64,000 nucleotides of DNA from Clostridia bacterium (GCA_017626295.1 JAGAJB010000015.1:84749-148748); one strand, 5' to 3'. Shown: positions 50,309-58,457, counted from the first letter of the stretch. The notes: generated from the sequence alone by a model not told the origin. Translations and numbers: made by a program.

Positions 50309-50554
50309 ATGAATAATTCCGAAAACAATAAAATTGATGTAAATGAACTTATAAAAAAGGCTTCCCAAGCAAGTGCATCGGGTGATGTGGGGGAAAAAGG
50401 CGTTAACGATTTTATAAATAAAAATCTTTCCGATTCACAGGCGAAGGCGGTTCGCGAGCTTCTCAGCGACGAAGAAAAAACGAAAGCACTTTTAAACAGC
50501 GACGCGGCAAAAATGCTTTTTAAGAAGTTTTTCGGAGGAAATAATAATGGCTGA
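50309..50554 (+). CDS. Small protein of unknown function 1
   Basis: 81 residues from the ATG at 50309 (GGCGGTG upstream). Charged and helical: VNELIKKASQASASGDVGEK, then LSDEEKTKALLNSDAAKMLF and a glycine/asparagine tail GGNNNG. No signal or membrane segment. It overlaps the next gene by 8 bp, so it is translated with it. Confidence 0.7.
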   Translation: MNNSENNKIDVNELIKKASQASASGDVGEKGVNDFINKNLSDSQAKAVRELLSDEEKTKALLNSDAAKMLFKKFFGGNNNG

Positions 50555-50918
50555 TTTTGATATAAGTTCTATATTAAATTCTCTTTCTGCGGAGGATATA
50601 GAAAATATTAAAAAAGCCGCCTCCGGTTTTTTAGGAAATATGGGTGAAACACAGGAAAAACCCAAAGAGAAAAAACAGGAAAATAACGGTATGCCTTTTT
50701 CCGACGCATTATCGGGATTAGGTATGCCGGATTTGTCACAGTTAGCCTCCCTTGCGCCTATTCTTCAAGCATTTAATTCCCACGATGAAAGGCTTGATTT
50801 TATAAATGCCCTGAAACCGCTTTTATCCGAAGAACGAAGGCATAAGGCAGATGAAGCGATGAAACTTGTAAAACTTCTTTCAGTTCTTCCTCTTCTCAGG
50901 GAAAGGGGGATAATGTAG
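50547..50918 (+). CDS. Small protein of unknown function 2
   Basis: 123 residues. Two helical parts (SSILNSLSAEDIENIKKAAS and LAPILQAFNSHDERLDFINA) are joined by a lysine-rich linker (KPKEKKQENNG). The C-terminal half, ALKPLLSEERRHKADEAMKL and VKLLSVLPLLRERGIM, is typical of a spore-related family of Clostridia that carries no assigned role. The stop touches the start of the next gene. Confidence 0.65.
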   Translation: MADFDISSILNSLSAEDIENIKKAASGFLGNMGETQEKPKEKKQENNGMPFSDALSGLGMPDLSQLASLAPILQAFNSHDERLDFINALKPLLSEERRHKADEAMKLVKLLSVLPLLRERGIM

Positions 50919-51362
50919 ATGGCGGATTATACCTACTCCGAAATAATGAAGATGCAGAATGATGCTATAAAACGCGTTGAAGATATGCAAAAAAAGGCAA
51001 GAAAAACGGCAGGGCTTGAAAAGGAGAAAGAAGAAAACGGGAAACCGTTATACAATATTCCCTCACAAGAGCCAAGACGGGTGCCTATGCCAAACGATTA
51101 TCTTGAAAAATTAAAAAATTACGCCTCTAACTCTTCGTATACAGATGAAGAGGAACATAAGGAAGAGAAAACGGACAAAGAAGAAAAACCGAAAAATCAC
51201 CATAAAGGAAAAGAAAATGTGTTTTCCGACAAAACGGAAAACACATTCAGTGACTTGAATATTGATGAAGATAAAGCCCTGCTTTTAGCGCTTATTATGC
51301 TGCTTTCCGAAGAAAAGGGCGATGAACTTCTTATAATGGCACTAATTTATATGCTCACTTGA
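50919..51362 (+). CDS. Small protein of unknown function 3
   Basis: 147 residues. The start is helical (SEIMKMQNDAIKRVEDMQKK), the middle is disordered and rich in Lys/Glu (EEEHKEEKTDKEEKPKNHHK), and the end is a hydrophobic segment (KALLLALIMLLSEEKGDELL then IMALIYMLT), similar in style to the end of small protein 1/2 homologues. Its last 21 bp overlap the convergent membrane-protein gene. No family recognised. Confidence 0.65.
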   Translation: MADYTYSEIMKMQNDAIKRVEDMQKKARKTAGLEKEKEENGKPLYNIPSQEPRRVPMPNDYLEKLKNYASNSSYTDEEEHKEEKTDKEEKPKNHHKGKENVFSDKTENTFSDLNIDEDKALLLALIMLLSEEKGDELLIMALIYMLT

Positions 51363-52199
51363 TTTGAGAAGATTTAAAAGATTTACGGAATATTTGTTTT
51401 GCGGTATTTTTGAGTGTGAAAAAACGCTTTTTGTAACAAAAACGCTTTTGGTAAGTTTAATATACGGCACAACGTAAAACAGCGGAATTATCAAAATACA
51501 ACTTAATATCCAACCTGAAAAAGAGTATTCAAGTAAAACGCCCTCGGTAAGTAGACCGTCGGTAAAGCGAATACTCTTTTTTATTGCCTCCTTTACCTGT
51601 AATTCGGGTTTAAGACAAATGTAATAAGGTGCTGCTGAGTATCGCAAAACGGCAACTCGCCATACTACTGTTGATATTGATAAAAGAAGTGCCGTTCCGA
51701 AAGCCAGAACAAAATAAACATCCGGAGACAAATAAGAAATATTATAAAGATACGCAGTACATCCTGCACAAACACCTACGGGTGAAAGGAAGTAAATAAG
51801 CCAGAATATTTTCATAAAGTTAACAGTAAAGTAAAGTTTTAAGGCTTTGAGGGATTTTTTAGGATGCAAAAACTTAAAAAGTAACCGAATTTGCCCTTTT
51901 GCCCTTTGCGCTCTTGTGAAATATACGAACTGTTCACCTAATTTTATCGCAGATGCAGTCATAGCGGTGGAGAAAAATATAATTGAATATAAAATTACTA
52001 CACATGTGTACACTAACGCGTTATTGTAATCAGAAAGAAGATTTTTTAAAAAATCTGAATTTAACAGGAAGTATAATCCTGTAAGGTTTAAGGCTAAATT
52101 ACCCCAACGCAAACTCATGCTCAATAAACTTATAAGAAAAAGTCTGAGAGCGTTTTTTGATAAAAGGTATTTGCTTTCTAACCGTATTTTACTGTTCAT
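51342..52199 (-). CDS. Multi-pass membrane protein of unknown function
   Basis: 285 residues with about six helices: FLISLLSMSLRWGNLALNLT, LVYTCVVILYSIIFFSTAMT, FMKIFWLIYFLSPVGVCAGC, VYFVLAFGTALLLSISTVVW and GWILSCILIIPLFYVVPYIK. The overall arrangement is similar to DUF975-like membrane proteins, but this is weak. It overlaps the last gene of the small-protein operon at the 3' end. The hairpin at 52217-52255 lies upstream. Confidence 0.65.
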   Translation of the reverse strand: MNSKIRLESKYLLSKNALRLFLISLLSMSLRWGNLALNLTGLYFLLNSDFLKNLLSDYNNALVYTCVVILYSIIFFSTAMTASAIKLGEQFVYFTRAQRAKGQIRLLFKFLHPKKSLKALKLYFTVNFMKIFWLIYFLSPVGVCAGCTAYLYNISYLSPDVYFVLAFGTALLLSISTVVWRVAVLRYSAAPYYICLKPELQVKEAIKKSIRFTDGLLTEGVLLEYSFSGWILSCILIIPLFYVVPYIKLTKSVFVTKSVFSHSKIPQNKYSVNLLNLLKSSEHIN

Positions 52200-52216
52200 A
52201 ATACCACCGAAAAATA

Positions 52217-52256
52217 AAAATATATCCGTAAAAGTTCTTTACGGATATATTTTTTA
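52217..52256 (-). terminator. Terminator of the HAD-PHP gene
   Basis: AAAAATATATCCGTAAA and TTTACGGATATATTTTT are perfect 17-bp arms around GTTC, with T-runs on both strands. Confidence 0.85.
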
Positions 52257-52270
52257 CATTATTTTGGATT

Positions 52271-53764
52271 TTAAACAGTTTCGTTCTCTTTCTTTAATAT
52301 GTTTTTCAGATTTTCCAATACATAATAAGGAATTCTGAGGTCGCCTTTTCCTACACCTATCTGTATATGGGGTTTCATATCCGCGTGATAATCCGAACCG
52401 CCCGAAACGGCAAGGCTGAGTTTCTCAGCAAGGGCTCTGTATCGGGAGGTATGTTCCGCAGTATATTCGGGGTAGTAGCCCTCAACTCCATTCAGACCTG
52501 CTTCTTTTAATTCGGTTAAAAGATTTTCGAGTTGTTCCAAATCATACCCTGTTTGGTTAAGATGTGCGAGGAACGCAAGACCGCCCGAGGCTCTTATAGA
52601 TTTCACCGCTTCCGTTGCGGTAAGTTCATTTTTTTCGGAATACGCAGGTTTCCCGAGACCTATATATTTGTCAAAACATTCTTTTACCGTTTCGCAGTAG
52701 CCTTTTGTAACCATAAGTTTTGCAATGTGGGCTCTGCCTACAAAGTTTCCGCCTGCAACCCGGAGTGCTTCTTCGTGGGTTATATCGAAACCCAGATTTC
52801 TAAGTTTACGGCAAATATCTTCCATTCTTCTGCGACGGCTGTCTTTAAGTTTTTTTATGGTGTTTAAAAGTATTTCGTTATCGGGGTCTATAAATAAACC
52901 TATAATATGGGTTTCTGTATCGTCTGCTGCCGAAAATTCAATGCCCGGAATAAATTCTATATTACATTTTTCCGCTTCTGCCATAGCCTCTTTTATACCG
53001 TCAACGCTGTCGTGGTCCGTAAGTGCAAATGCACTCAAGCCGGATTTTTCTGCGTGTCGGACAAGTTGTGACGGTGTAAGAGTTCCGTCGGAGCAAGTTG
53101 AGTGAGTGTGGAAATCAACAGTTCTGTTATCATATATAATTTTTTCAACATCTCTGATACTTGCTACCGTGAATGCATTGTGTTCTCTTAAAAGTTTTCT
53201 TCCCTGGTGACCGTATTCCACAAGAACGCAGTCTATTCCCATAGCGTTGGCGGTTTCAAGGTCGTGGAGAGTGTCGCCTATGAAAATTGCATCGTTGGGG
53301 TGGATATTTAATGAAGAAAAAAGTTTCTTTGCCCTTTCGGTTTTGCTTTCAGCTAATGTGTTTTGCGCACCGAGAATTTGTTCTACACAGTCCTCAATAC
53401 CAAATCGATTTATAAGTTGGGTTACTTCGTCAATATGATTTGCGGTGACTATGTATTGGTGCGCCCCTTGTTCTTTCAAAGAGTGCATAAGTTCATATGC
53501 ACCCTCTGCAAGTTGGGTTTCGTCAATGCGTCTAGCATAATCTTTATGATAATCTCCGGAAATTTCATCAAAATCAAGTTCTTCGGGAGGTAAAATATGG
53601 CGGTAAAAACCTATAATGGGGGTTTCAACATAGTTGTAGTATTCACTTAAAGTGATAGGGCTGCGGTTTTTCCTTTCTAAAAGGTCGTTAACACAGCCTA
53701 ATGCGTTATGCACGTCGTCAATAACCGTTCCGTTAAAATCCCAAAAAATATAATGGTAACGCAT
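52271..53764 (-). CDS. Fusion of HAD phosphatase and PHP phosphoesterase domains
   Basis: 497 residues from the ATG at 53764 (AAGGAG upstream). The first 210 are a HAD hydrolase of phosphoglycolate-phosphatase type: FWDFNGTVIDDVHNA (D-x-N-G-T, the second Asp replaced by Asn), ANHIDEV and IFIGDTLHDLETANAMG. From about 220 a PHP domain follows: VDFHTHSTCSDGTLTPSQLV, ALTDHDSVDG, IPGIEFSAAD, VGRAHIAKLM, FLAHLNQTG, GVEGYYPEYT and SGGSDYHADM, which is the TrpH/YciV (RNase AM or 3',5'-bisphosphate phosphatase) type. In the HAD domain N replaces the general acid Asp, so that half may bind but not turn over. The two activities in one chain would act on nucleotide or sugar phosphates. Confidence 0.88.
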   Translation of the reverse strand: MRYHYIFWDFNGTVIDDVHNALGCVNDLLERKNRSPITLSEYYNYVETPIIGFYRHILPPEELDFDEISGDYHKDYARRIDETQLAEGAYELMHSLKEQGAHQYIVTANHIDEVTQLINRFGIEDCVEQILGAQNTLAESKTERAKKLFSSLNIHPNDAIFIGDTLHDLETANAMGIDCVLVEYGHQGRKLLREHNAFTVASIRDVEKIIYDNRTVDFHTHSTCSDGTLTPSQLVRHAEKSGLSAFALTDHDSVDGIKEAMAEAEKCNIEFIPGIEFSAADDTETHIIGLFIDPDNEILLNTIKKLKDSRRRRMEDICRKLRNLGFDITHEEALRVAGGNFVGRAHIAKLMVTKGYCETVKECFDKYIGLGKPAYSEKNELTATEAVKSIRASGGLAFLAHLNQTGYDLEQLENLLTELKEAGLNGVEGYYPEYTAEHTSRYRALAEKLSLAVSGGSDYHADMKPHIQIGVGKGDLRIPYYVLENLKNILKKENETV

Positions 53765-53819
53765 AAATTTCTCCTTGCAGTTTTTCTGTAATTTTACCAT
53801 AAAGATAACTAAAACGCAA

Positions 53820-54086
53820 TTACATTACCGATGAAAAAATTACTCCTATTATTATACCTGTAACAAGAGCTGTTCCCAATGATAAAAAAGTCTTGATTTT
53901 TTCTCGCTTGCCGGATTTGGTAAGGGGAGGTCTGCCTGCATTTTCAATCTCTTTTCTCGCACTTTCGCGAAGTCTGCCCTCAGACATACCGCTGTATTCG
54001 GGCTTTACAAAAAAGATTGCTTTTTCAAAAAATCCGTTTTGTGTTTCCATTATTTCAAGAACTTGTTTATTGACACCTTTTATCAT
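53820..54086 (-). CDS. Small membrane-anchored protein
   Basis: 88 residues from the ATG at 54086 (AAGGAG upstream). The soluble part GVNKQVLEIMETQNGFFEKA, IFFVKPEYSGMSEGRLRESA has the look of a peptide that binds a partner; a single C-terminal membrane helix follows (FLSLGTALVTGIIIGVIFSS). It lies alone in front of the HAD-PHP gene on the same strand, 55 bp away. Function unknown. Confidence 0.65.
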   Translation of the reverse strand: MIKGVNKQVLEIMETQNGFFEKAIFFVKPEYSGMSEGRLRESARKEIENAGRPPLTKSGKREKIKTFLSLGTALVTGIIIGVIFSSVM

Positions 54087-54161
54087 TATAAATCTCCTTA
54101 ATTTTTTTCTTTTACCTGTTTTATAATGTGTAAAATTGAAAGAATTTATACTTTTATTCAA

Positions 54162-54647
54162 AATTCAGTAATCCAATAAATTTTTTACCTTTTTGGTCAA
54201 AATGACAAATGAAATTTTTATAAAATTCCTTTTTCAAAATAAAACAAAAAGGTGTGTTGTTAAAATTGCCAAACCTAAAATTATACAAAGTGTATAATCG
54301 ACTTTTCGTAAAAAATGTTCAAAACTGTGTTCAAAATGTTTACAACTAACCCCCTGAACAGGCTATGTAAAGAGGTTTTCGACATTTTCTATAAATTTTT
54401 TGACAAAATTTTAATTGTTGGTAAAATATACGATTTGTTGATAAATTTTTAAAATTATACAAAATGGAGAGTGCTTTTTTAAGGAAAAAATAAATGTTCG
54501 TTGTTAGTTTTTAACAACATTAAACTTCCTAAAAAAATCCGAAAAATACTGTTAAAAACGTAGAATTTGGCATTTTTCCATAAAATAGGTTGACAAAAAA
54601 ACTTTACTAATTTCTTAAAATAGTTTATTGTTATTTTGGTGATAAAA
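54162..54647. other. AT-rich intergenic region with palindrome and promoter
   Basis: No gene is supported. A 19-bp palindrome with arms ATTATACA/TGTATAAT lies at 54280-54298. A promoter TTGACA (54400-54405) and TAAAAT (54422-54427) with 16-bp spacing would give a 200-base leader for ogg; that leader contains a hairpin GTTGTTA/TAACAAC near 54,498-54,517. A further TTGACA is at about 54,590. TTATACAAA-like 9-mers occur twice but do not match the DnaA box. Confidence 0.5.
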
Positions 54648-55463
54648 ATGAAAAAATCTTTCGAAAACGGTAACATTGTTTTAAGCGAAACTGAGTGTTT
54701 CGATGTGGGTCTGTGTCTTGATTGCGGTCAGGCATTCAGATGGAAACAAAATGAAAACGGCGAATGGCAAGGTGTTGCCCACGGTAAAAGTCTTAAAATA
54801 AAGCAAGAAGGCAGTACAGTTATACTTTTTAATACAACTGAAGAAGATTTTCGGGACGTTTGGTGCAAATACTTTGATCTGGAAAGAGATTATAAAGCGA
54901 TAGTAAATTCTTATACCGATGAAAGTCTTAAAATAGCCTGTAAGGAGTACCCGGGTATACGTATTCTTAAACAGGATGAGTGGGAAGCGATATGCTCATT
55001 TATAATTTCTGCTAATAACAATATACCCAGAATAAAAGGAATAATTGAAAGACTTTGTGAAACTTTCGGTGAAGATACAGGTGACGGATATTCATTCCCG
55101 ACTGCAGACAGACTTGCAGATTTAACTGTTGAAGATTTAGCACCTCTGCGTGCGGGTTTCAGAGCAAAGTACATAATTGATGCCGCCCGAAAGATTTCTT
55201 ACGGTGAAGTGGATATTGAAAAAATAAAAAATCTGCCCTTTGACGAAGCAAAGGCAGAACTTCTTAAAATTAAAGGTGTCGGCGAAAAAGTCGCTCAATG
55301 CGCCCTTCTTTACGGCTTCGGAAGAATCGAGGCTTTCCCCGTGGATGTATGGGTTAAAAGAATAGTTGCGGAACTATACCCCCACGGTCTGCCCGAATGT
55401 ATTAAAGGGACAGAAGGAATAGCCCAACAGTACCTGTTCCATTGGAGGAGATTTCGCGAATAA
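54648..55463 (+). CDS. ogg: 8-oxoguanine DNA glycosylase (OGG1-like)
   Basis: 271 residues from the ATG at 54648. CFDVGLCLDCGQAFRWKQNE is the N-terminal domain signature of OGG. The helix-hairpin-helix is LLKIKGVGEKVAQCALLYGF with the catalytic Lys in G-V-G-E-K, and EAFPVDVWVKRIVAELYP carries the conserved Asp (P-V-D-V-W). It removes 8-oxoguanine opposite cytosine and nicks the strand. The end FHWRRFRE is unusual for the family, which tends to end in Y-L-F-x-Y-x-R; the last codons lie in a repeat element that starts at 55454. It is still probably functional. Confidence 0.9.
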   Translation: MKKSFENGNIVLSETECFDVGLCLDCGQAFRWKQNENGEWQGVAHGKSLKIKQEGSTVILFNTTEEDFRDVWCKYFDLERDYKAIVNSYTDESLKIACKEYPGIRILKQDEWEAICSFIISANNNIPRIKGIIERLCETFGEDTGDGYSFPTADRLADLTVEDLAPLRAGFRAKYIIDAARKISYGEVDIEKIKNLPFDEAKAELLKIKGVGEKVAQCALLYGFGRIEAFPVDVWVKRIVAELYPHGLPECIKGTEGIAQQYLFHWRRFRE

Positions 55464-55490
55464 CTTGACTTAGTACACTCGCCGTATCTT
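55454..55490 (+). repeat. 37-bp repeat, copy 1
   Basis: The sequence beginning TCGCGAATAACTTGACTTAG matches 55549-55585 at 35 of 37 positions. It overlaps the last codons of ogg and is followed by a hairpin (GCCGTATCTTCATACGGC). Between the copies, CTAAGTCGGCG to CGAAATC is a partial inverted copy, so the whole 55,449-55,585 segment looks like a small mobile or structured repeat. Confidence 0.75.
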
Positions 55491-55548
55491 CATACGGCTT
55501 CGCTCTCTAAGTCGGCGTTCTTCATCGAAATCTCATTTTGTAACGGTA

Positions 55549-55585
55549 TCGCGAATAACTTGACTTAGTTCACTCGCCGTGTCTT
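55549..55585 (+). repeat. 37-bp repeat, copy 2
   Basis: Copy of 55454-55490 with two differences. It lies just before the terminator of the ECF gene. Confidence 0.75.
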
Positions 55586-55590
55586 TAGAA

Positions 55591-55638
55591 ATATTAAATT
55601 AAAAGCACCATCTTGCAATGGTGCTTTTAATTTAATAT
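55591..55638. terminator. Terminator with 21-bp perfect arms
   Basis: The arms at 55591-55611 and 55618-55638 are exact reverse complements around six bases; the GC core is AAAAGCACCAT/ATGGTGCTTTT. It ends the ECF S-component gene on the minus strand. Confidence 0.9.
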
Positions 55639-56162
55639 ATTTTTTTGGCTTTTTTCAATAATTCAACAAGCGGGGCGATGAGCATTCCGCAAAAGAAATT
55701 GCTTATGCCGTGTATACAGTCGTAGGGTAGGCCTGCTACTATCCAGGCTAACATACCTTTGAAATCCAAGCCGAAAAGTAAGGCTTGTGCAGGTGCGTAA
55801 AGCGTTCCGTAAAGGAAACCGTGCAAAGAGCAAATTATCATATACACAGCAGCGGCTTTCTTTTTTGACAGGTTTTTAGGTATAAGCATTGCCACACCCC
55901 AAAGAACCGTCCATATATATAAGTAGGGTATCCACCATGTACCGAAACCGTTTAAAAGTCCTGTTAAGAAAACAAAAAGATACAGAGGATACAGTGCTTT
56001 TTTTCGGTAAACTACGGTTATTGCAATTATAAAAACGCCGATAAGGTGAATGTTGGGGAGAATTTCCATAAGTACTTTTGAAGCATACATCAATGCTCCC
56101 AACATACCGAAAATTGCGATTTCTTTTACGTTGGCTTTTTTATTTTTCTGCTCTGAGTTCAT
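55632..56162 (-). CDS. ECF transporter S component
   Basis: 176 residues with about six membrane helices, for example IAIFGMLGALMYASKVLMEI, LYPLYLFVFLTGLLNGFGTW, IWTVLWGVAMLIP and YMIICSLHGFLYGTLYAPAQ. This is the substrate-binding part of an energy-coupling-factor importer; the shared EcfT/EcfA parts are not encoded here. The upstream DUF4430 lipoprotein gene overlaps it by 23 bp and both are behind a cobalamin riboswitch. The likely cargo is vitamin B12 or a corrinoid precursor. Confidence 0.85.
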   Translation of the reverse strand: MNSEQKNKKANVKEIAIFGMLGALMYASKVLMEILPNIHLIGVFIIAITVVYRKKALYPLYLFVFLTGLLNGFGTWWIPYLYIWTVLWGVAMLIPKNLSKKKAAAVYMIICSLHGFLYGTLYAPAQALLFGLDFKGMLAWIVAGLPYDCIHGISNFFCGMLIAPLVELLKKAKKIY

Positions 56163-56598
56163 AATTTGTGCCCGGTACTATTTCTGTAAGGTCAACACCT
56201 GCATGTGCATATTGACCGTTTTCATAGAAAGCCCAATACATTCCGTCTTTGTTATAATCAAGTGTAACACCATTTACGGTTTTTACATATAAACCGAATT
56301 CTCCGGCGTCACCGTCAATAAGTCGGAGGTCTAAAAGGGCTTCGCCCACTGTATTTTTATCGGTGTGGATTTCAAAGTCCGTTTTCTTTCCATCTGCATA
56401 GGTAACGCTGAAATCGAAAACGGTCTGACCTGTTCCCAGAACGGTTTTTTCATTCATTTGGGCGGATGCTGACGGTGTTGTTGTACCGTCGTCTGTTTTG
56501 TTAGTGTCAGAGCAACCTGTTGCGAAAAGTGCTATAACCGCAATAAGCACAACACAAAGGAACAATGACAACGCTTTTTTAAAGTTTGTCTTTTTCAT
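56140..56598 (-). CDS. DUF4430 lipoprotein (transcobalamin-like domain)
   Basis: 152 residues. A lipoprotein signal is seen at the start (FLCVVLIAVIALFATGCSDT), with Cys as the likely lipid-attached residue. The rest is a small DUF4430 fold: FDFSVTYADGKKTDFEIHTD, NTVGEALLDLRLIDGDAGEF, GLYVKTVNGVTLDYNKDGMY and WAFYENGQYAHAGVDLTEIV. This fold is shared with the end of transcobalamin. It probably captures the corrinoid outside the membrane for the ECF protein, whose gene overlaps its end. Confidence 0.88.
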   Translation of the reverse strand: MKKTNFKKALSLFLCVVLIAVIALFATGCSDTNKTDDGTTTPSASAQMNEKTVLGTGQTVFDFSVTYADGKKTDFEIHTDKNTVGEALLDLRLIDGDAGEFGLYVKTVNGVTLDYNKDGMYWAFYENGQYAHAGVDLTEIVPGTNYELRAEK

Positions 56599-56649
56599 AA
56601 GTGTTTTCTCCTTAATATTTTATTCCATCTCTAAGGTGACTTTTGCCAC

Positions 56650-56855
56650 TCACACCGGCACTCGCAGTTTTAAAGATGTTTTTATCAGCAAGTATTTCGA
56701 CTTAGTGCATATTTTTCGCCTTCTCAGATTTTTAAAATCCAATGGCTTGTCCCTGTTTTGCGGTAAACCGGTAAGAAAAATACTTTTTTGCACCTTACGG
56801 CGACGGGCTCGTACAGGATTTGCACCTGTTTCCTTGAACTGATAAAGGTAATATA
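56650..56855 (-). promoter_or_regulatory. Cobalamin (AdoCbl-type) riboswitch
   Basis: On the minus strand the sequence contains the core AGGAAACAGGTGCAAATCCT then GTACGAGCCCGTCGCCGTAAG, which matches the conserved GGGAA..GGTGNAAATCC and CCCGC.RCTGTNA boxes, and later GCCATTG, GAGAAGGC and AAGTCGAAATACTTGC, which match the remaining conserved parts. It lies directly in front of the DUF4430 gene, ending 50-60 bases before its ATG. A short stem near 56,636-56,655 may be the expression platform. Confidence 0.9.
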
Positions 56856-56866
56856 CCACAAAAATA

Positions 56867-56902
56867 AAAAAGGAACAACTGTTTTGAAGTTGTTCCTTTG
56901 AT
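56867..56902 (-). terminator. Terminator of the DUF1846 gene
   Basis: AAAGGAACAACT and AGTTGTTCCTTT pair perfectly around GTTTTGA, with T-runs on the minus strand side. Confidence 0.85.
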
Positions 56903-56903
56903 T

Positions 56904-58403
56904 TTATTTATGATAAAGTTTTTTGCTTTCGTGTTGCGGTTCGCAAGTGAGGTTGATACCCAGTTTTCTGAAAGTATCCAAATCCACCTGTGAAAGCATA
57001 ACGGTGGCGTGTGCTTCGCTGCCTTTTAAAAGTTTAAGGGAGTCAAAGGCTTTTTTTGCCTCTTCGTTTGTAACCGCGCTCATAGTAAGAGCAATAAGAA
57101 CTTCGTCAGTATGAAGTCTGGGGTTGTGGTTGCCTAAAATACTTGTTTTAAGTGACTGAATAGGCTCGATAACTTCACGCTGAATAAGAAGTGCGCTGTC
57201 ATCAATCTCCGCAACAACCTTAAGGGCGTTAAGAAGTGCCGCCGAAGCAGAGCCTAAAAGGTCGCTTGTTTTACCTGTAACGATTTTACCGCAAGGCAGT
57301 TCAATGGCAACTGCAGGCCTGTTGCCTGTTTCGGCACTTTTGGTAAGGGCCGCTTTTACGGTGGGACGTTCGCTTTCAACGGAAATGCCCGCCTGATTCA
57401 TAAGGCTTTCAATTTTAAGAATTGCCGCGTCATTTTTTTGACCTCGCTTTTTGTCGCAGAGGGTGTTGAAATAACGTCTTATAATTTCTTCGTATGATGC
57501 TTTGCAACAAACTTTGTCGTCGATTATGCAGTAACCCGCCATATTTACACCCATATCTGTAGGTGATTTGTAGGGGCTTACACCTTCGATTTTCTCAAAC
57601 ATTGCATTGAGAACGGGGAAAACCTCAACATCACGGTTGTAGTTAACGGTGGTTTCACCGTATGCTTCAAGGTGATAGGGGTCTATCATATTAACATCGT
57701 TAAGGTCAGCCGTTGCTGCTTCGTATGCAAGGTTAACAGGGTGTTTTAAAGGTAAGTTCCATACGGGGAAAGTTTCAAATTTAGCATATCCGGCTTTAAC
57801 ACCGCGTAAATTTTCGTGATAAAGTTGTGAAAGACAGGTAGCCATTTTACCGCTACCGGGGCCGGGGGCGGTGATAACCACAAGGGGTCTTGTGGTTTCA
57901 ATGTAGTCGTTCTTGCCGAAACCTTCTTCGCTTACGATTTTCTTAACGTTATAGGGGTAGCCTTCAATGGGGTAGTGCATAAATACTTTTATGCCCAATG
58001 CTTCAAGTTTCTCTTTGAACTTAAGGGCGGTAGGTTGTCCGTCAAACTGAGTGATAACAACGCTTCCTACGAAAAGCCCTGCACTTGCAAAAGCATCCAT
58101 AAGGCGAAGAACATCGCTGTCATAAGGTATACCCAAGTCGCCGCGGATTTTATTGTTTTCAATATCACCTGCGGAGATAACTATAACAACCTCAGCGTGA
58201 TCCTTAAGGTTAAGAAGTAACTGAAGTTTACTGTCGGGTTTAAAACCGGGTAAAACACGGGAAGCGTGATAATCGTCAAAGAGTTTACCGCCGAACTCAA
58301 GGTAAAGCCTGCCGCCGAAATCGTCAACACGTTTCATAATCTGTTCGGACTGCTTTGCGATATACATATCGTTGTCAAAACCGATTTTCCTTTGGAATAC
58401 CAT
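56904..58403 (-). CDS. DUF1846 family protein
   Basis: 499 residues from the ATG at 58403 (AAAGGG upstream). FQRKIGFDNDMYIAKQSEQI is the highly conserved start, LYLEFGGKLFDDYHASRVLPG follows, and VVITAPGPGSGKMATCLSQL is the conserved P-loop-like G-P-G-S-G-K. The later YHLEAYGETTVNYNRDVEVF and MGVNMAGYCIIDD are also family features. The family is common in Firmicutes and has no assigned reaction; structures show a nucleotide-type pocket. Its promoter is at 58429-58457. It stands alone. Confidence 0.93.
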   Translation of the reverse strand: MVFQRKIGFDNDMYIAKQSEQIMKRVDDFGGRLYLEFGGKLFDDYHASRVLPGFKPDSKLQLLLNLKDHAEVVIVISAGDIENNKIRGDLGIPYDSDVLRLMDAFASAGLFVGSVVITQFDGQPTALKFKEKLEALGIKVFMHYPIEGYPYNVKKIVSEEGFGKNDYIETTRPLVVITAPGPGSGKMATCLSQLYHENLRGVKAGYAKFETFPVWNLPLKHPVNLAYEAATADLNDVNMIDPYHLEAYGETTVNYNRDVEVFPVLNAMFEKIEGVSPYKSPTDMGVNMAGYCIIDDKVCCKASYEEIIRRYFNTLCDKKRGQKNDAAILKIESLMNQAGISVESERPTVKAALTKSAETGNRPAVAIELPCGKIVTGKTSDLLGSASAALLNALKVVAEIDDSALLIQREVIEPIQSLKTSILGNHNPRLHTDEVLIALTMSAVTNEEAKKAFDSLKLLKGSEAHATVMLSQVDLDTFRKLGINLTCEPQHESKKLYHK

Positions 58404-58428
58404 AATACCATCCCTTTCACAAACAATA

Positions 58429-58457
58429 ATTTTATCAAATAGCCGTTGATTTGTCAA
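58429..58457 (-). promoter_or_regulatory. Promoter of the DUF1846 gene
   Basis: On the minus strand TTGACA (58457-58452) and TAAAAT (58434-58429) with 17 bp between. Confidence 0.75.

Noticed and set aside
54280..54470. Possible replication origin from AT richness and TTATACAAA 9-mers near the rsmG-noc region
   Set aside because: No canonical DnaA boxes (TTATCCACA-type) were seen and no dnaA or dnaN gene is near.
54500..54680. A minus-strand reading frame in the AT-rich stretch before ogg
   Set aside because: It overlaps the start of ogg, has no family likeness, and its composition follows the AT-rich background.
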